This document shows positions 28,539 to 38,700 of a stretch of 64,000 bases of DNA, in pieces. The position numbers and the translations under genes are program-made. A model generated the notes under the pieces. It saw only the letters and a list, made by a program, of their open reading frames with translations. It was not told where the DNA came from and searched no databases. Each line of letters begins with the position of its first letter. Within the stretch, counting starts at the first letter, position 1. This DNA is from Bacillota bacterium (lineage in GTDB: Bacteria > Bacillota > Sulfobacillia > JAIMAT01). Location: the NCBI GenBank assembly GCA_029961055.1, contig JASBVM010000005.1, positions 170,632 to 234,631 of the forward strand. The letters run 5' to 3'.

Positions 28539-28775
28539 TTGACGGAGGTTGGATCCGGCGGAAGCGACGCCGGCACCGAGGGATGGCTGCTGCGGCCGCT
28601 CGAGCGGGTCGAGGCCGAGGCGCGGGCAACGGGCCTGCCGGTGAAGGTGGAGTGGACCGGCGATGGAACCGGCCGGCCCATGGTGGTCCGTGTCCGTCCT
28701 TGCCCCGGCGCCGAGGGGCTTGAGATCCTGGCGGCCCGCTTCCCCGAATTTCCGGCCAGCGCGCCGGGAGCGTAG
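28539..28775 (+). CDS. Small protein of unknown function between frr and uppS
   Basis: 78 residues, not recognised. TTG 28539 has GGAGG (28526-28530) 8 bp upstream and begins 3 bp after frr; the next gene begins about 22 bp after its stop, so it is in the operon. The sequence is soluble-looking, with an acidic Gly/Ser N-terminus, a helix (LLRPLERVEAEARATG) and an alternating strand pattern (VKVEWTG..., MVVRVRPC). GC use matches neighbours. Coding is supported by the spacing and ribosome-binding site rather than by a known family. Confidence 0.6.
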   Translation: MTEVGSGGSDAGTEGWLLRPLERVEAEARATGLPVKVEWTGDGTGRPMVVRVRPCPGAEGLEILAARFPEFPASAPGA

Positions 28776-28797
28776 GGTGGGAGCGGAGGTGCGGGCG

Positions 28798-29577
28798 GTG
28801 ACCGGGGCCGCGGGTCCGAAGTCGGAAGACGAGCGTGCGGTGACGCTGGGCGGCTTGGGCGTTCCGCAGCACGTCGCCATCATCATGGACGGGAACGGGC
28901 GCTGGGCCCAGCGGCGCGGGCTTCCGCGGGTCTTCGGGCACCGGGCCGGCGTGGAGTCGGTGCGGCGCGTGATCCGCGCCGCCATCCAGCTGGGCGTCCG
29001 CTACCTGACCCTCTACGCCTTCTCGACCGAGAACTGGCGCCGGCCGCCGGAGGAGGTCGACCTCCTCTGGCAGCTGCTGGGCCAGACGGTCGCGCGCGAC
29101 CTGGACGATCTGTACCGGCAGGGGGTCCGCTTCCGCGCCATCGGCGCGGTGGACGAGATTCCGGACGCTGCCCGGAAGCAGATCCGCCTGGCGGAGGCGA
29201 GGACCGCCGGAAACGGCCGCCTGTTTCTGCAGGTGGCGCTCAACTACGGGGGCCGGCGCGAGATCCTGGAGGCCGCCCGGCGTCTGGCCGAGGCCAGCCG
29301 CCGGGGGGAGATCGATCCGCGGGAGATCGACGAGGGACGTTTCGCCCGGGAACTGTGCACGGCGGAGATCCCCGATCCCGATCTCCTGATCCGGACGGCG
29401 GGCGAGTACCGGGTCAGCAACTTCCTCCTCTGGCAGATCGCCTACTGTGAGATCTGGGTGAGCGACGTCCTCTGGCCCGACTTCGGTGAGGATCAGCTGC
29501 GCCAGGCGGTGGAGGACTACTCGCACCGGCAGCGCCGCTTCGGGGGACTGTCGGAGTGGCCTGGCGATGCTCCGTGA
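28798..29577 (+). CDS. uppS: Undecaprenyl diphosphate synthase (isoprenyl transferase)
   Basis: cis-Prenyltransferase making the C55 lipid carrier for peptidoglycan. 259 residues. HVAIIMDGNGRWA with catalytic Asp, GHRAGVESVRR, TLYAFSTENWRRP and the C-terminal DLLIRTAGEYRVSNFLLWQ motif are present. GTG 28798 lies 8 bp after GAGCGGAGG; upstream in-frame GTG codons lack spacing. Overlaps cdsA by 11 bp. Confidence 0.97.
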   Translation: MTGAAGPKSEDERAVTLGGLGVPQHVAIIMDGNGRWAQRRGLPRVFGHRAGVESVRRVIRAAIQLGVRYLTLYAFSTENWRRPPEEVDLLWQLLGQTVARDLDDLYRQGVRFRAIGAVDEIPDAARKQIRLAEARTAGNGRLFLQVALNYGGRREILEAARRLAEASRRGEIDPREIDEGRFARELCTAEIPDPDLLIRTAGEYRVSNFLLWQIAYCEIWVSDVLWPDFGEDQLRQAVEDYSHRQRRFGGLSEWPGDAP

Positions 29578-30370
29578 GCGCCTTCTCTCGGTCCTGGTAG
29601 GCCTTCCCCTGCTGGTGGGGGCCATCCTGCTGGGTGGCTGGCCGCTGGCGGCGGTGATGGCCGTCCTGGCCGGACTGGCCGGTTTCGAGGCCGGCCGCCT
29701 GGCGGGAGCGCTCGGGGTCGTCTTCTCCCCCTGGCTGCCGGCGGTGCCGGCCGCCCTGACGGTGTTGGCGTGGCAGTTCTCGCCCCGGGTCGGCTTCGAC
29801 GTCCTGGCGCTGGCCCTGCTGGTCCTGCTCGCCCGGGCGGAGTGGCAGGTGGTGCAGGAGAAGCGCCCTGCCCGCGACGTTCTGGTCGAGTACCTGGCGG
29901 TGGTGGCCGGTGTGCTCTACCCGTCGCTCTTCGCCTCCGCGGTGGCTCTCCGACGCTTGGAGCAGGGGGCGCTTTGGCTTACCCTTGTCTTCGCAGGGAC
30001 ATGGCTGAACGATGCGGTCGCTTACTTCGTGGGCAGAGCCTGGGGACGCCGGCCGTTGGCTCCCGGGCTCAGCCCCGGCAAGAGCGTGGAGGGCGCCGTG
30101 GCGGGAGGCGTCACCGCCGTGGCCGTCTGGCTGGCGGCGATGCCGTGGACGGGACTCGACCTGGCGGGATCGCTGGCGCTCGGTCTGGTGGCAGCCCTTC
30201 TGGGGCCCGTGGGAGACCTGTTCGAGTCGCTGGTCAAGCGGGCGGCCGAGCTGAAGGACTCGGGAAGCCTCATCCCCGGTCACGGCGGGGTGCTGGACCG
30301 CTTCGACAGCTTCCTCCTCATCGCTCCCACCAGTCTGATCCTGATCCGTCTTCTCTCCGGCACAGGCTGA
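29567..30370 (+). CDS. cdsA: Phosphatidate cytidylyltransferase (CDP-DAG synthase)
   Basis: Membrane enzyme making CDP-diacylglycerol for phospholipids. 267 residues with several hydrophobic helices. The C-terminal signature is clear: KRAAELKDSGSLIPGHGGVLDRFDS. LSPGKSVEGAVAG gives the preceding conserved lysine region. ATG 29567 is inside the end of uppS. Confidence 0.95.
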   Translation: MLRERLLSVLVGLPLLVGAILLGGWPLAAVMAVLAGLAGFEAGRLAGALGVVFSPWLPAVPAALTVLAWQFSPRVGFDVLALALLVLLARAEWQVVQEKRPARDVLVEYLAVVAGVLYPSLFASAVALRRLEQGALWLTLVFAGTWLNDAVAYFVGRAWGRRPLAPGLSPGKSVEGAVAGGVTAVAVWLAAMPWTGLDLAGSLALGLVAALLGPVGDLFESLVKRAAELKDSGSLIPGHGGVLDRFDSFLLIAPTSLILIRLLSGTG

Positions 30371-30398
30371 GCCCGGCGCCGATCGACCGGGAGGCGTG

Positions 30399-31616
30399 GT
30401 GTTGCGCGATCTGATCGTGTTGGGCTCGACGGGTTCGATCGGGCGACAGGCCCTGGACGTGGTCCGCTCGCACCCGGGTCGCTGGCGGGTGCGGGGGCTG
30501 GCCGCCGGGCGCGACGTGAGGCGCCTGGAGGAGCAGGTGGAGGAGTTCCGCCCGCAGCGCGTGGCTGTCGCCGACGAGCAGGCGGGGCGGGAGCTGCGCG
30601 CCCGGTTGGCGGGCACGGGCACCGAGGTCCTGGCAGGGCCCGGGGCCGCCGCCGAGCTGGCGGCCGAGACGCCGGGAGAGCTGGTGGTGGCGGCCATCGG
30701 TGGTGTCGCGGGTCTCGGGCCGGTGTTGGCCGCCTTCCGCGCCGGCAAGAGGGTGGCCCTGGCGAACAAGGAGAGCCTGGTGGCCGGCGGGCCGGTGGTC
30801 CGAAGGGAGCTGGAGAGGCTCCATCCCTGGCTGGCCGGAGCCGGGGGGCTGGCCGTCCACCGGCCCGACGCGCCGCTGATCCCGGTGGACAGCGAACACA
30901 GCGCCATCTTCCAGTGCCTCGCCGGCGCGGGCGCCGGGCGGCAGGTGGCGCAGCTGATCCTGACCGCCTCGGGGGGGCCCTTCCGCGGCTGGAGCCGGGA
31001 GCAGCTGAGCGGCGTGACGGTGGAGCAGGCGCTCCGCCACCCCACCTGGCGGATGGGGGCGCGCATCACCGTGGAGTCGGCGCTTCTGATGAACAAGGCG
31101 CTGGAAGTGATCGAGGCGCATTTCCTTTTCGGCCTCGGGTATGATCAGATCGACGTGGTGATCCACGCGCAGAGCATCGTCCACTCGCTGGTGGCCTTCG
31201 TCGACGGATCGGTCCTGGGCCAGCTGGCTGCCGCCGACATGCGCCTGCCCATCCAGTACGCGCTGACCTATCCGGAACGGTGGCCGTCGCCGGTGCGGCG
31301 GCTGGACCTGACGGAGGCGGGACGGCTGGAGTTCGAGAGGCCCGACCGGGAGAACTTCCCGTCGCTGGACCTGGGGTACCGGGCGGGGCGGGCCGGCGGC
31401 ACCGCGCCCGCGGTGCTCAACGGGGCCCAGGAGGAGGCGGTGGAGCGTTTCCTGCAGGGGCGGCTCCCCTTCCTGGCGGTGCCCGAGGTGGTGGGGGAGG
31501 TGCTGAGCGAGCACAGGCCGCTGCCGGAGCCGTCGCTGGACGAGGTGCTGGAGGCCGATCGCTGGGCGCGGGAGCGGGCCCGGGAGCGGATGGAGGCGAT
31601 GGCGGCGACATGGTGA
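30399..31616 (+). CDS. dxr: 1-deoxy-D-xylulose 5-phosphate reductoisomerase
   Basis: NADPH-dependent second step of the MEP isoprenoid pathway; pathway partner of ispG 1.2 kb downstream. About 405 residues. N-terminal LGSTGSIGRQALDVV (NADPH), ALANKESLVAGG, DSEHSAIFQCL and GARITVESALLMNKALEVIEA active-site segments are intact. Three consecutive starts (GTG 30396, GTG 30399, TTG 30402) lie after GGGAGG (30389-30394); spacing is 1, 4 and 7 bp, so the exact start is uncertain by two residues. Confidence 0.96.
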   Translation: MLRDLIVLGSTGSIGRQALDVVRSHPGRWRVRGLAAGRDVRRLEEQVEEFRPQRVAVADEQAGRELRARLAGTGTEVLAGPGAAAELAAETPGELVVAAIGGVAGLGPVLAAFRAGKRVALANKESLVAGGPVVRRELERLHPWLAGAGGLAVHRPDAPLIPVDSEHSAIFQCLAGAGAGRQVAQLILTASGGPFRGWSREQLSGVTVEQALRHPTWRMGARITVESALLMNKALEVIEAHFLFGLGYDQIDVVIHAQSIVHSLVAFVDGSVLGQLAAADMRLPIQYALTYPERWPSPVRRLDLTEAGRLEFERPDRENFPSLDLGYRAGRAGGTAPAVLNGAQEEAVERFLQGRLPFLAVPEVVGEVLSEHRPLPEPSLDEVLEADRWARERARERMEAMAATW

Positions 31617-32737
31617 TCAACTGGATCCTGGTGGTGGCCGTCTTCGCCTTCCTCATCGTCTTCCACGAGTTCGGCCACTACATCTTCGGCAAGATCAGCG
31701 GCGTCCGCGTGGACGAGTTCGCGGTGGGCTTCGGGCCGCGCCTCCTGGGCTTTCGCTGGGGCGAGACCGCCTACAACCTGCGCCTTCTCCCGCTGGGCGG
31801 TTTCTGCCGGCTGGCCGGGCTGGAGGCCGAGCCCGACGATCTGGCCCGCGACGTGACCGCCGGCCGGCCGAGCGGGGCGGCGCCGGGCGCGGAGGCAGGA
31901 CGCCCGGTCCTGGCGGCGCCTTCGAGCCTCCGGGTCCCGATACCGCCCGGCCGCTCGTTCCAGGACAAGTCCTTCCTCTGGCGCTTGGCCATCATCGCCG
32001 CCGGCCCGCTCTTCAACATCTTCCTGGCCGTCGTCCTCTTCGCCGTCGTCTTCACCGTCTCGGGCGTTCCCAGCGGGGCGACGCTGCGGGTGGCGTCCGT
32101 CCAGTCGGGACTGCCGGCCGCCACGGCCGGCCTGAAGCCCGGAGACCGGCTGGTGGCGGTGCAGGGAGAGCGCCTTGCCCGCTGGGAGCAGTTCCAGGAG
32201 ATCGTGGCCAGGAGCCCGGGCCGGCCGCTGGAGCTGACGGTGGAGCGCGCCGGCCGCCTGGTGGAGCTGACGGTGACGCCCCTGCGGCAGGCCGACGGCA
32301 AGGGGCTGGTGGGGGTGGCCCCGGCCAGCGAGCTCCGGCGGATGCCGCCGCTGGAGGGGATCGGGCAGGCGTTCGCCACCACCTGGGGGGTCGTCACCGG
32401 CTGGTTCCAGGGCATCGGCGCCATGATCAGCCGCGCCCAGGGCGTCCAGGTGATGGGGCCGGTGGGGATCGGCGCGGAGATCTTCCAGGCGAGTCTCCTG
32501 GGGATCTCCTACCTGCTCCTCTGGGGGGCGCTGATCAGCGCCAACCTCGGCCTGATCAACCTGCTGCCCATCCCGGCACTGGACGGCAGCCACCTGCTCT
32601 TCATCGTCATCGAATGGATCCGGGGGAAGCCGATCGATCCGGCCAAGGCCAACCTGGTCCAGTTCATCGGCTTCGCCCTGTTGATGCTGCTGATGATCGC
32701 GGTCACCTACCGCGATCTGGTCCGGCTGATCGGCTGA
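31610..32737 (+). CDS. rseP: Site-2 protease RseP/RasP-type
   Basis: Intramembrane zinc metalloprotease that cuts anti-sigma factors and signal peptides. 375 residues. HEFGH zinc site in TM1 (FLIVFHEFGHYIFGK), PDZ domain in the middle (GLPAATAGLKPGDRLVAVQG), and the C-terminal NLLPIPALDGSHLLF motif that supplies the Asp ligand. ATG 31610 overlaps the dxr stop by 7 bp. Confidence 0.95.
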   Translation: MVINWILVVAVFAFLIVFHEFGHYIFGKISGVRVDEFAVGFGPRLLGFRWGETAYNLRLLPLGGFCRLAGLEAEPDDLARDVTAGRPSGAAPGAEAGRPVLAAPSSLRVPIPPGRSFQDKSFLWRLAIIAAGPLFNIFLAVVLFAVVFTVSGVPSGATLRVASVQSGLPAATAGLKPGDRLVAVQGERLARWEQFQEIVARSPGRPLELTVERAGRLVELTVTPLRQADGKGLVGVAPASELRRMPPLEGIGQAFATTWGVVTGWFQGIGAMISRAQGVQVMGPVGIGAEIFQASLLGISYLLLWGALISANLGLINLLPIPALDGSHLLFIVIEWIRGKPIDPAKANLVQFIGFALLMLLMIAVTYRDLVRLIG

Positions 32738-32820
32738 GAGGCGAGCCCGCGGGGGCCGCCCGCCGCGGCGCCGCGAGCCGCCGGGCGGCGGACGGCGCGG
32801 AGGTGAAGGGGGTCGACAAC

Positions 32821-33912
32821 GTGCACCGGCGCGAGAGCCGGCAGGTTCACGTGGGCAAGGTGGCCATCGGGGGCGGAGCGCCGGTCACCGTCCAGACCAT
32901 GACCAAGACCGACACCCGCGACGTGGCGGCGACGGTGGACGAGATCCGCCGCCTGGCCATGGCGGGTGCCGACCTGATCCGCCTGGCGGTGGTGGACATG
33001 GAGGCTGCCGCGGCGCTCGGCGCCATCAAGCGGGAGGTGGGGGACTTCCCGCTGGTGGCCGACATCCACTTCGATTACCGGCTGGCGCTGGAGGCGCTCC
33101 GCCAGGGCGTCGACAAGATCCGGATCAACCCGGGCAACATCGGCGCCGAATGGAAGGTGCGCGAGGTGGTGGCCGCCTGCAGGGAGCGGGGCGTCCCCAT
33201 CCGCATCGGCGTCAACTCCGGCTCCATCGAGAAAGGGCTGCTGGAGAGGTACGGGCGCTCGGCCACCGCCATGGTGGAGAGCGCGCTCCGGCACGTGGAG
33301 ATCCTGGAGCGGATGGACTTCCACGACATCGTCATCTCGCTCAAGGCCTCCGACGTCCCCACCATGATCGAGGCGTACGAGGAGATCGCGCAGCGGGTGC
33401 CGTATCCGCTCCACCTGGGTGTCACCGAGGCGGGACCGGGCCTGGCGGCGGCGGTCAAGTCCTCGGTGGGGATCGGCCATCTCCTGGCGGAGGGGATCGG
33501 CGACACCATCCGGGTCTCTATCACGGGCGACTCCGCCGAGGAGATCCAGGTGGGCCTGGAGGTCCTCTACGCCCTCGGCCTGCGGGAGAAGCGGCTGGAG
33601 ATCGTCTCCTGTCCCACCTGCGGGCGCTGCGAGGTGGACCTCTTCCGCATCGTCCACGAGGTCGAGGCACGGATGCCCGCCGTGGAGAGGCCGCTCAAGG
33701 TGGCCATCATGGGTTGCGGCGTCAACGGCCCGGGGGAGGCCCGCGAGGCCGACATCGGACTGGCCTCGGGCAACGGCGTGGGACTCATCTTCCGGAGGGG
33801 TCACGTCCTCCGCAAGGTGCCCGAAAGCGAGATGGTGGACGTCCTGCTGGAGGAGATCGAGGCGCTGGGCCACCAGGAGGAGCCCGCGGCGCCGATGAAG
33901 TCCGGGACGTAG
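32821..33912 (+). CDS. ispG: 4-hydroxy-3-methylbut-2-enyl diphosphate synthase (IspG)
   Basis: Iron-sulfur enzyme of the MEP pathway converting MEcPP to HMBPP. 363 residues, the short bacterial form: TIM barrel with [14 protein letters not shown] and [10 protein letters not shown], and the C-terminal reductase-like domain with SCPTCGRC and [10 protein letters not shown] cysteines for the [4Fe-4S] cluster. GTG 32821 has AAGGGGG 8 bp upstream; GTG 32803 is possible but sits on the ribosome-binding site. Confidence 0.96.
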   Translation: MHRRESRQVHVGKVAIGGGAPVTVQTMTKTDTRDVAATVDEIRRLAMAGADLIRLAVVDMEAAAALGAIKREVGDFPLVADIHFDYRLALEALRQGVDKIRINPGNIGAEWKVREVVAACRERGVPIRIGVNSGSIEKGLLERYGRSATAMVESALRHVEILERMDFHDIVISLKASDVPTMIEAYEEIAQRVPYPLHLGVTEAGPGLAAAVKSSVGIGHLLAEGIGDTIRVSITGDSAEEIQVGLEVLYALGLREKRLEIVSCPTCGRCEVDLFRIVHEVEARMPAVERPLKVAIMGCGVNGPGEAREADIGLASGNGVGLIFRRGHVLRKVPESEMVDVLLEEIEALGHQEEPAAPMKSGT

Positions 33913-33941
33913 CCGGGACGGGCGCGGCGCGCGCTCCTCTT

Positions 33942-33975
33942 CCGCAGGGGCGGACAGGCCCCCGCGGAACTTTTT
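33942..33975 (+). terminator. Intrinsic terminator after ispG
   Basis: CCGCAGGGGC (33942-33951) and GCCCCCGCGG (33958-33967) form a 10-bp stem with one A-C mismatch, followed after AAC by TTTTT (33971-33975). This is the best-formed terminator in the middle of the window. It ends 37 bp before proS, where I see no clear promoter, so proS either relies on read-through or has a weak promoter inside this gap. Confidence 0.75.
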
Positions 33976-34012
33976 CTGCCAGCAGGCCAGAACGGACGGG
34001 GGGATCGGTGGC

Positions 34013-35758
34013 ATGCGCCTCTCGCAGTACCTGGCCCCGACGCTCCGGGAGGAGCCGGCGGAGGCCGAGATCCCGAGCCACCGCCTGATGCTGCGGGCGG
34101 GGCTGATGCGCAAGGTGGCGGCGGGGATCTACACCTTCCTGCCCATGGGGACGCGGGTGATCCAGAAGGTGGAGGCGATCGTCCGCGAGGAGATGAACCG
34201 GGCGGGCGCCCTGGAGGTGCGGCTGCCCATCGTGCAGCCGGCCGAGCTCTGGCAGGAGAGCGGCCGCTGGGAGGAGTACGGCCCGGAGATGTTCCGGCTC
34301 CAGGACCGCCACGGCCGGCTCTTCGCCCTGGGGCCGACGCACGAGGAGATCATCACCGACCTGGTGCGGGGGACGGTCGGCTCGTACCGGCAGCTTCCCT
34401 TCACGCTCTACCAGATCCAGAACAAGTACCGGGACGAGGTCCGCCCCCGCTTCGGCGTGATGCGGGCGCGGGAGTTCGTCATGAAGGACGCCTACTCCTT
34501 CGATCGGGACGAGGAGGGCATGCACCGGAGCTACCAGGTCATGTACGACGCGTATGCGCGCGTCTTCCGCCGCTGCGGCCTGGAGTTCCGGGTGGTGGAG
34601 GCCGACTCGGGCGCCATCGGAGGAAGCTACACCCACGAGTTCATGGCGCTGGCGGAGAGCGGAGAGGCGCAGGTGGTCTGGTGCCCCCGCTGCGGCTACG
34701 CGGCCGACGCCGAGAAGGCGGAGTCCGCGCCGCCGGCGGCCCGCGACGAGGAGCCGCAGCCGCTGGAGCGGGTGGCGACGCCGGGGGTGCGCACCATCCA
34801 GGCGCTGGTCGACTTCCTGCCCATCGACGTGGAGCATACGGGCAAGATCCTCTTCTACGTCGCCACCTACGCCGGGGGCCAGGAAGAGCTGGTCGCGGCC
34901 GTCATCCGCGGCGACCGCGCGCTCAACGAGGTGAAGCTGAAGAACGCCCTGGGCGCCATCCAGGTGCGCATGGCCGAGCAGGAGCAGGTGCGGCGCGCGA
35001 CCGGCGCTCCCTTCGGCTCGGCCGGTCCGGTGGGGCTGCGGGGCGCGCGGCTCCTCCTCGACCGGGAGGTGGCGGCCGGGCGGAACTGGGCGGTTGGTGC
35101 CAACGAGGAGGACTGGCACTTTCGCAACGCCAACCCGGGCCGGGACTTCCCCGCCGGGCCGGTCCACGACCTGCGGCTGGTGGGCGCCGGCGACCCCTGC
35201 CCCCGCTGCGGGACACCCATGGAGAGCCGCGCCGGCATCGAGGTGGGCCAGGTCTTCGAGCTGGGCTCCAAGTACTCGCAGGCGCTGGGCGCCACCTACT
35301 ACGACGAGGAAGGGCGGAGCCGCCCGGTCCAGATGGGCTGCTACGGGATCGGCGTCACCCGCACGGTGGCGGCGGTGATCGAGCAGCACCACGACGATGC
35401 CGGGATCATCTGGCCCGTCAGCGTGGCGCCCTTCGAGGTGGTCGTCGTGCCGGTCCACTACGCCGACCCGGCCCAGCGGGAGATGGCGGACCGGCTCTAC
35501 CGCCAGCTCGGCGAGGCGGGCGTGGAGGTCCTGCTGGACGACCGGGACGAGCGGAGCGGCGTCAAGTTCAACGACGCCGACCTGGTCGGCTACCCGTACA
35601 GGGTGACGGTGGGTCCGAAGGCGCTGGCCCAAGGCGAGGTGGAGTTGACGCGGCGGGCCACCCGGGAGACCGAGCGGCTGCCCGCCGAGCGGCTCGTCCC
35701 GGCGCTGCGCGAGCGGCTGGAGGCGGACCGCGCGGCCCTTTCCGGCGAGCAAGGGTGA
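34013..35758 (+). CDS. proS: Prolyl-tRNA synthetase (bacterial type with editing domain)
   Basis: Class II synthetase charging tRNA-Pro. 581 residues. Motif 2 region [21 protein letters not shown], motif 3 [17 protein letters not shown], and the INS/YbaK-like editing insertion (about 220-385) between motifs 2 and 3. The tail ([13 protein letters not shown]...) is the anticodon-binding domain. ATG 34013 begins [13 protein letters not shown], typical of the family. Overlaps polC by 4 bp. Confidence 0.97.
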   Translation: MRLSQYLAPTLREEPAEAEIPSHRLMLRAGLMRKVAAGIYTFLPMGTRVIQKVEAIVREEMNRAGALEVRLPIVQPAELWQESGRWEEYGPEMFRLQDRHGRLFALGPTHEEIITDLVRGTVGSYRQLPFTLYQIQNKYRDEVRPRFGVMRAREFVMKDAYSFDRDEEGMHRSYQVMYDAYARVFRRCGLEFRVVEADSGAIGGSYTHEFMALAESGEAQVVWCPRCGYAADAEKAESAPPAARDEEPQPLERVATPGVRTIQALVDFLPIDVEHTGKILFYVATYAGGQEELVAAVIRGDRALNEVKLKNALGAIQVRMAEQEQVRRATGAPFGSAGPVGLRGARLLLDREVAAGRNWAVGANEEDWHFRNANPGRDFPAGPVHDLRLVGAGDPCPRCGTPMESRAGIEVGQVFELGSKYSQALGATYYDEEGRSRPVQMGCYGIGVTRTVAAVIEQHHDDAGIIWPVSVAPFEVVVVPVHYADPAQREMADRLYRQLGEAGVEVLLDDRDERSGVKFNDADLVGYPYRVTVGPKALAQGEVELTRRATRETERLPAERLVPALRERLEADRAALSGEQG

Positions 35759-38700
35759 ACGAAGTGCCGGTCGGATGGCTGCGCGTGGAGCCGTCCCATC
35801 CCCGCTCCGGCGGGGTGGACTGGCTCCTGGGCGAGCTCTGGCCCGTGCTGCCCGAGGAGGAGCGCCGGCGCCTAGCACCGGTCCAGGTGGTCGGGCTCCG
35901 CCTGGCGGCCGACGGCAGCGAGGGTGTGGTCGAGCTCTCGGGCGGCGACCCCGCCTGGAACGGCTCGCTGGTCTCCTGGCTGGAGCGGCGCTTTCCGGGT
36001 TTCGGCCGCTGGCGGGTGGAGTACCGGAACCTCTCGCCCGAGGAAGCCTACCCGCGCCTGGTGCAAGCCGTCTCGGCGCAGAACCGGGCGCTGGGCCCGC
36101 TGCTGCGCGCCGCGCGCCCGGAGTGGTCCCAGCCCGGCTGCCTGGAGCTCCACCTGGCCAACGCCTCAAGCAGAGACTGGCTGCGCGACGAGCACGCCGA
36201 GGGGCTCCTGGCGCGCGAGGCGGAGCGGCTCCTGGGCCGGCCGGTGGAGATCCGGCTGGTGGTGGACGAGAGCGCGGAGGAGGAGGCCGACCCGGAGGAG
36301 GCCGCGGCGGAGCTGGTGCGCGAGGCGCTCGAAGCGCTCCACAGCCGGGCGGAGGGGGGCGGGGGCGCCGCCGCGGGGGCCGCGACCGAGGAGCCCGGCT
36401 GGGCGGAGGGGCAGCTCCTGCTGGGGCGCGCCGTCGCGCAGGAACCGGTGCGCATGGCGGAGCTGGGCGAGGAAGAGGCCGACGTGGCGGTGGAGGGCGA
36501 GATCCTCTCCATCCAGGGGCGGGAGCTGAAGAACGGCCGCTGGCTCTACGAGCTGGACCTGAGCGACGGCAGCGACAGCCTGACCGTCCGCTGCTTCCTG
36601 CCCGGGCGGCGGGCCGAGCGCTTTGCCCGGCTGGAGCCGGGCCTCTGGCTCCGGGTCCACGGCCGCTGGGCGCTCGACCGGGCGGCGGGCGAGCCGCGGC
36701 TGGGTGCCCGGGACGTCCAGGTGGTGGCGCCGCGCAGGCGGCGGGACCTGGCCCCCGAGAAGCGGGTGGAGCTCCACTGCCACACCCGCATGAGCGCCAT
36801 GGACGCGGTCAGCGACGCCACCCAGCTGATCCGGCGGGCGGCGGAGTGGGGGCACCCCGCCATCGCCGTGACCGACCACGGGGTGGTCCAGTCCTTCCCG
36901 GAGGCGTACGAGGCCGGGAAGAAGTACGGCATCAAGATCCTCTACGGCATGGAGGCCTACCTGCAGGTCGACGAGAGCGACCTGAGCAAGCCGTACAACC
37001 ACGCGGTGGTCATCGCCCGCGACCAGGAAGGGCTGCACGCCCTCTACGAGCTGGTCACCCGCTCCCACCTGGAGAGCTTCCACCGCTTCCCGCGCATCCC
37101 CAAGAGTCTCCTGGCCAGCAGGCGGGAACACCTCCTGATCGGGACCGCCTGCGAGCGGGGGGAGCTCTTCCGCGCCATCCTGGCGGGGGCGGGCGATGAG
37201 GAGCTGGAGCGGATCGCCTCCTTTTACGACTACCTCGAGGTGCAGCCGCTGGCCAACGACCGCTTCCTGATCGAGGGGGGCCGCCTGCCCGACGAGGAGG
37301 CGCTCCGCCAGATCAACCGGCGCATCGTCGAGCTGGGGGAGCGGCTGGGGAAGCCGGTCTGCGCCACCAGCGACTGCCACTTCGTGGAGCCGGAGGACGG
37401 CATCTACCGGAACGTGCTCCACGCGGCCCAGGGATACGACGACTCCGAGCGGGAGTCGCCGCTCTACTTCCACACCACCGAGGAGATGCTGGCCGAGTTC
37501 GCCTACCTCGGCGAGGAGCGTTGCCGCCGGGTGGTGGTGGAGGGCCCGCAGCAGGTGGCGGCGCTCTGCAGCGCCGACATCCTGCCGGTCCCGGAGGGGC
37601 TCCACGCGCCGGAGCTGGAGGGGGCGGCGGAGGAGCTGCAGAGCATGGCCACCCGGCGCGCGCACGAGCTCTACGGCGACCCGCTCCCGGAGATCGTCCG
37701 CGAGCGGCTGGAGTACGAGATCCGCGCCATCGTCGGCAACGGCTTCGCCAGCCTCTACATGATCGCCCAGCGGCTGGTGCGGAAGTCGCTGGAGGACGGC
37801 TACCTGGTCGGCTCGCGGGGGTCGGTGGGTTCCTCCCTGGTGGCGACCATGCTGGGGATCACCGAGGTCAACCCCCTGCCGCCGCACTACCGCTGTCCTT
37901 CCTGCCGCTGGAGCGACTTCCCGGCCGATCCCGGCGTCGCCTCGGGCTTCGACCTGCCCCGCCGGAGCTGCCCCCGCTGCGGCGCCGAGCTGGCCAAGGA
38001 CGGCCACGACATCCCCTTCGCCACCTTCATGGGCTTCCACGGCGACAAGGTGCCCGACATCGATCTCAACTTCTCCGGCGAGTACCAGCCGCGCATCCAC
38101 CGCTACACCGAGGAGCTGCTGGGCGAGGGCCACGTCTTCCGCGCGGGCACCATCTCCACCATCGCCGAGCGGACCGCCTTCGGCTTCGTCCGCGCCTGGG
38201 CGGAGCAGACCGGCAGGAAGCCGCGGGAGGCGGAGGTCCGCCGCCTGGTCCGCGGCTGCTCCGGGGTGCGCCGGACCACCGGCCAGCACCCGGGGGGACT
38301 GATGGTGGTGCCGCGGGACGACGACATCCTGCGCTACACGCCGCTCCAGCACCCCGCCGACGACCGGGAGTCGGGGACGGTCACCACCCACTTCGACTAC
38401 CACTCGATCTCCTCGCGGCTGGTCAAGCTGGACCTGCTGGGCCACGACGACCCGACGGTGATCCGCATGCTGGAGGACCTGACCGGCGTCGACGCCCACT
38501 CCATCCCCTTCGACGACCCGGCGACGCTGGCGCTCTTCTCCGGGCTGGAGCCGCTCGGCCTCTCGGCGGAGGAGCTGGGCACCGACGTGGGCAGCCTGGG
38601 CCTGCCCGAGTTCGGCACCCGCTTCGTGCGCGGGATGCTCTCCCAGACCCGCCCCAGGAGCTTCGCCGAGCTGGTCCGCATCTCGGGCCTCTCCCACGGC

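Noticed and set aside
33913..34012. T-box riboswitch before proS
   Set aside because: No T-box sequence, specifier loop or antiterminator could be found; only a plain terminator is present.
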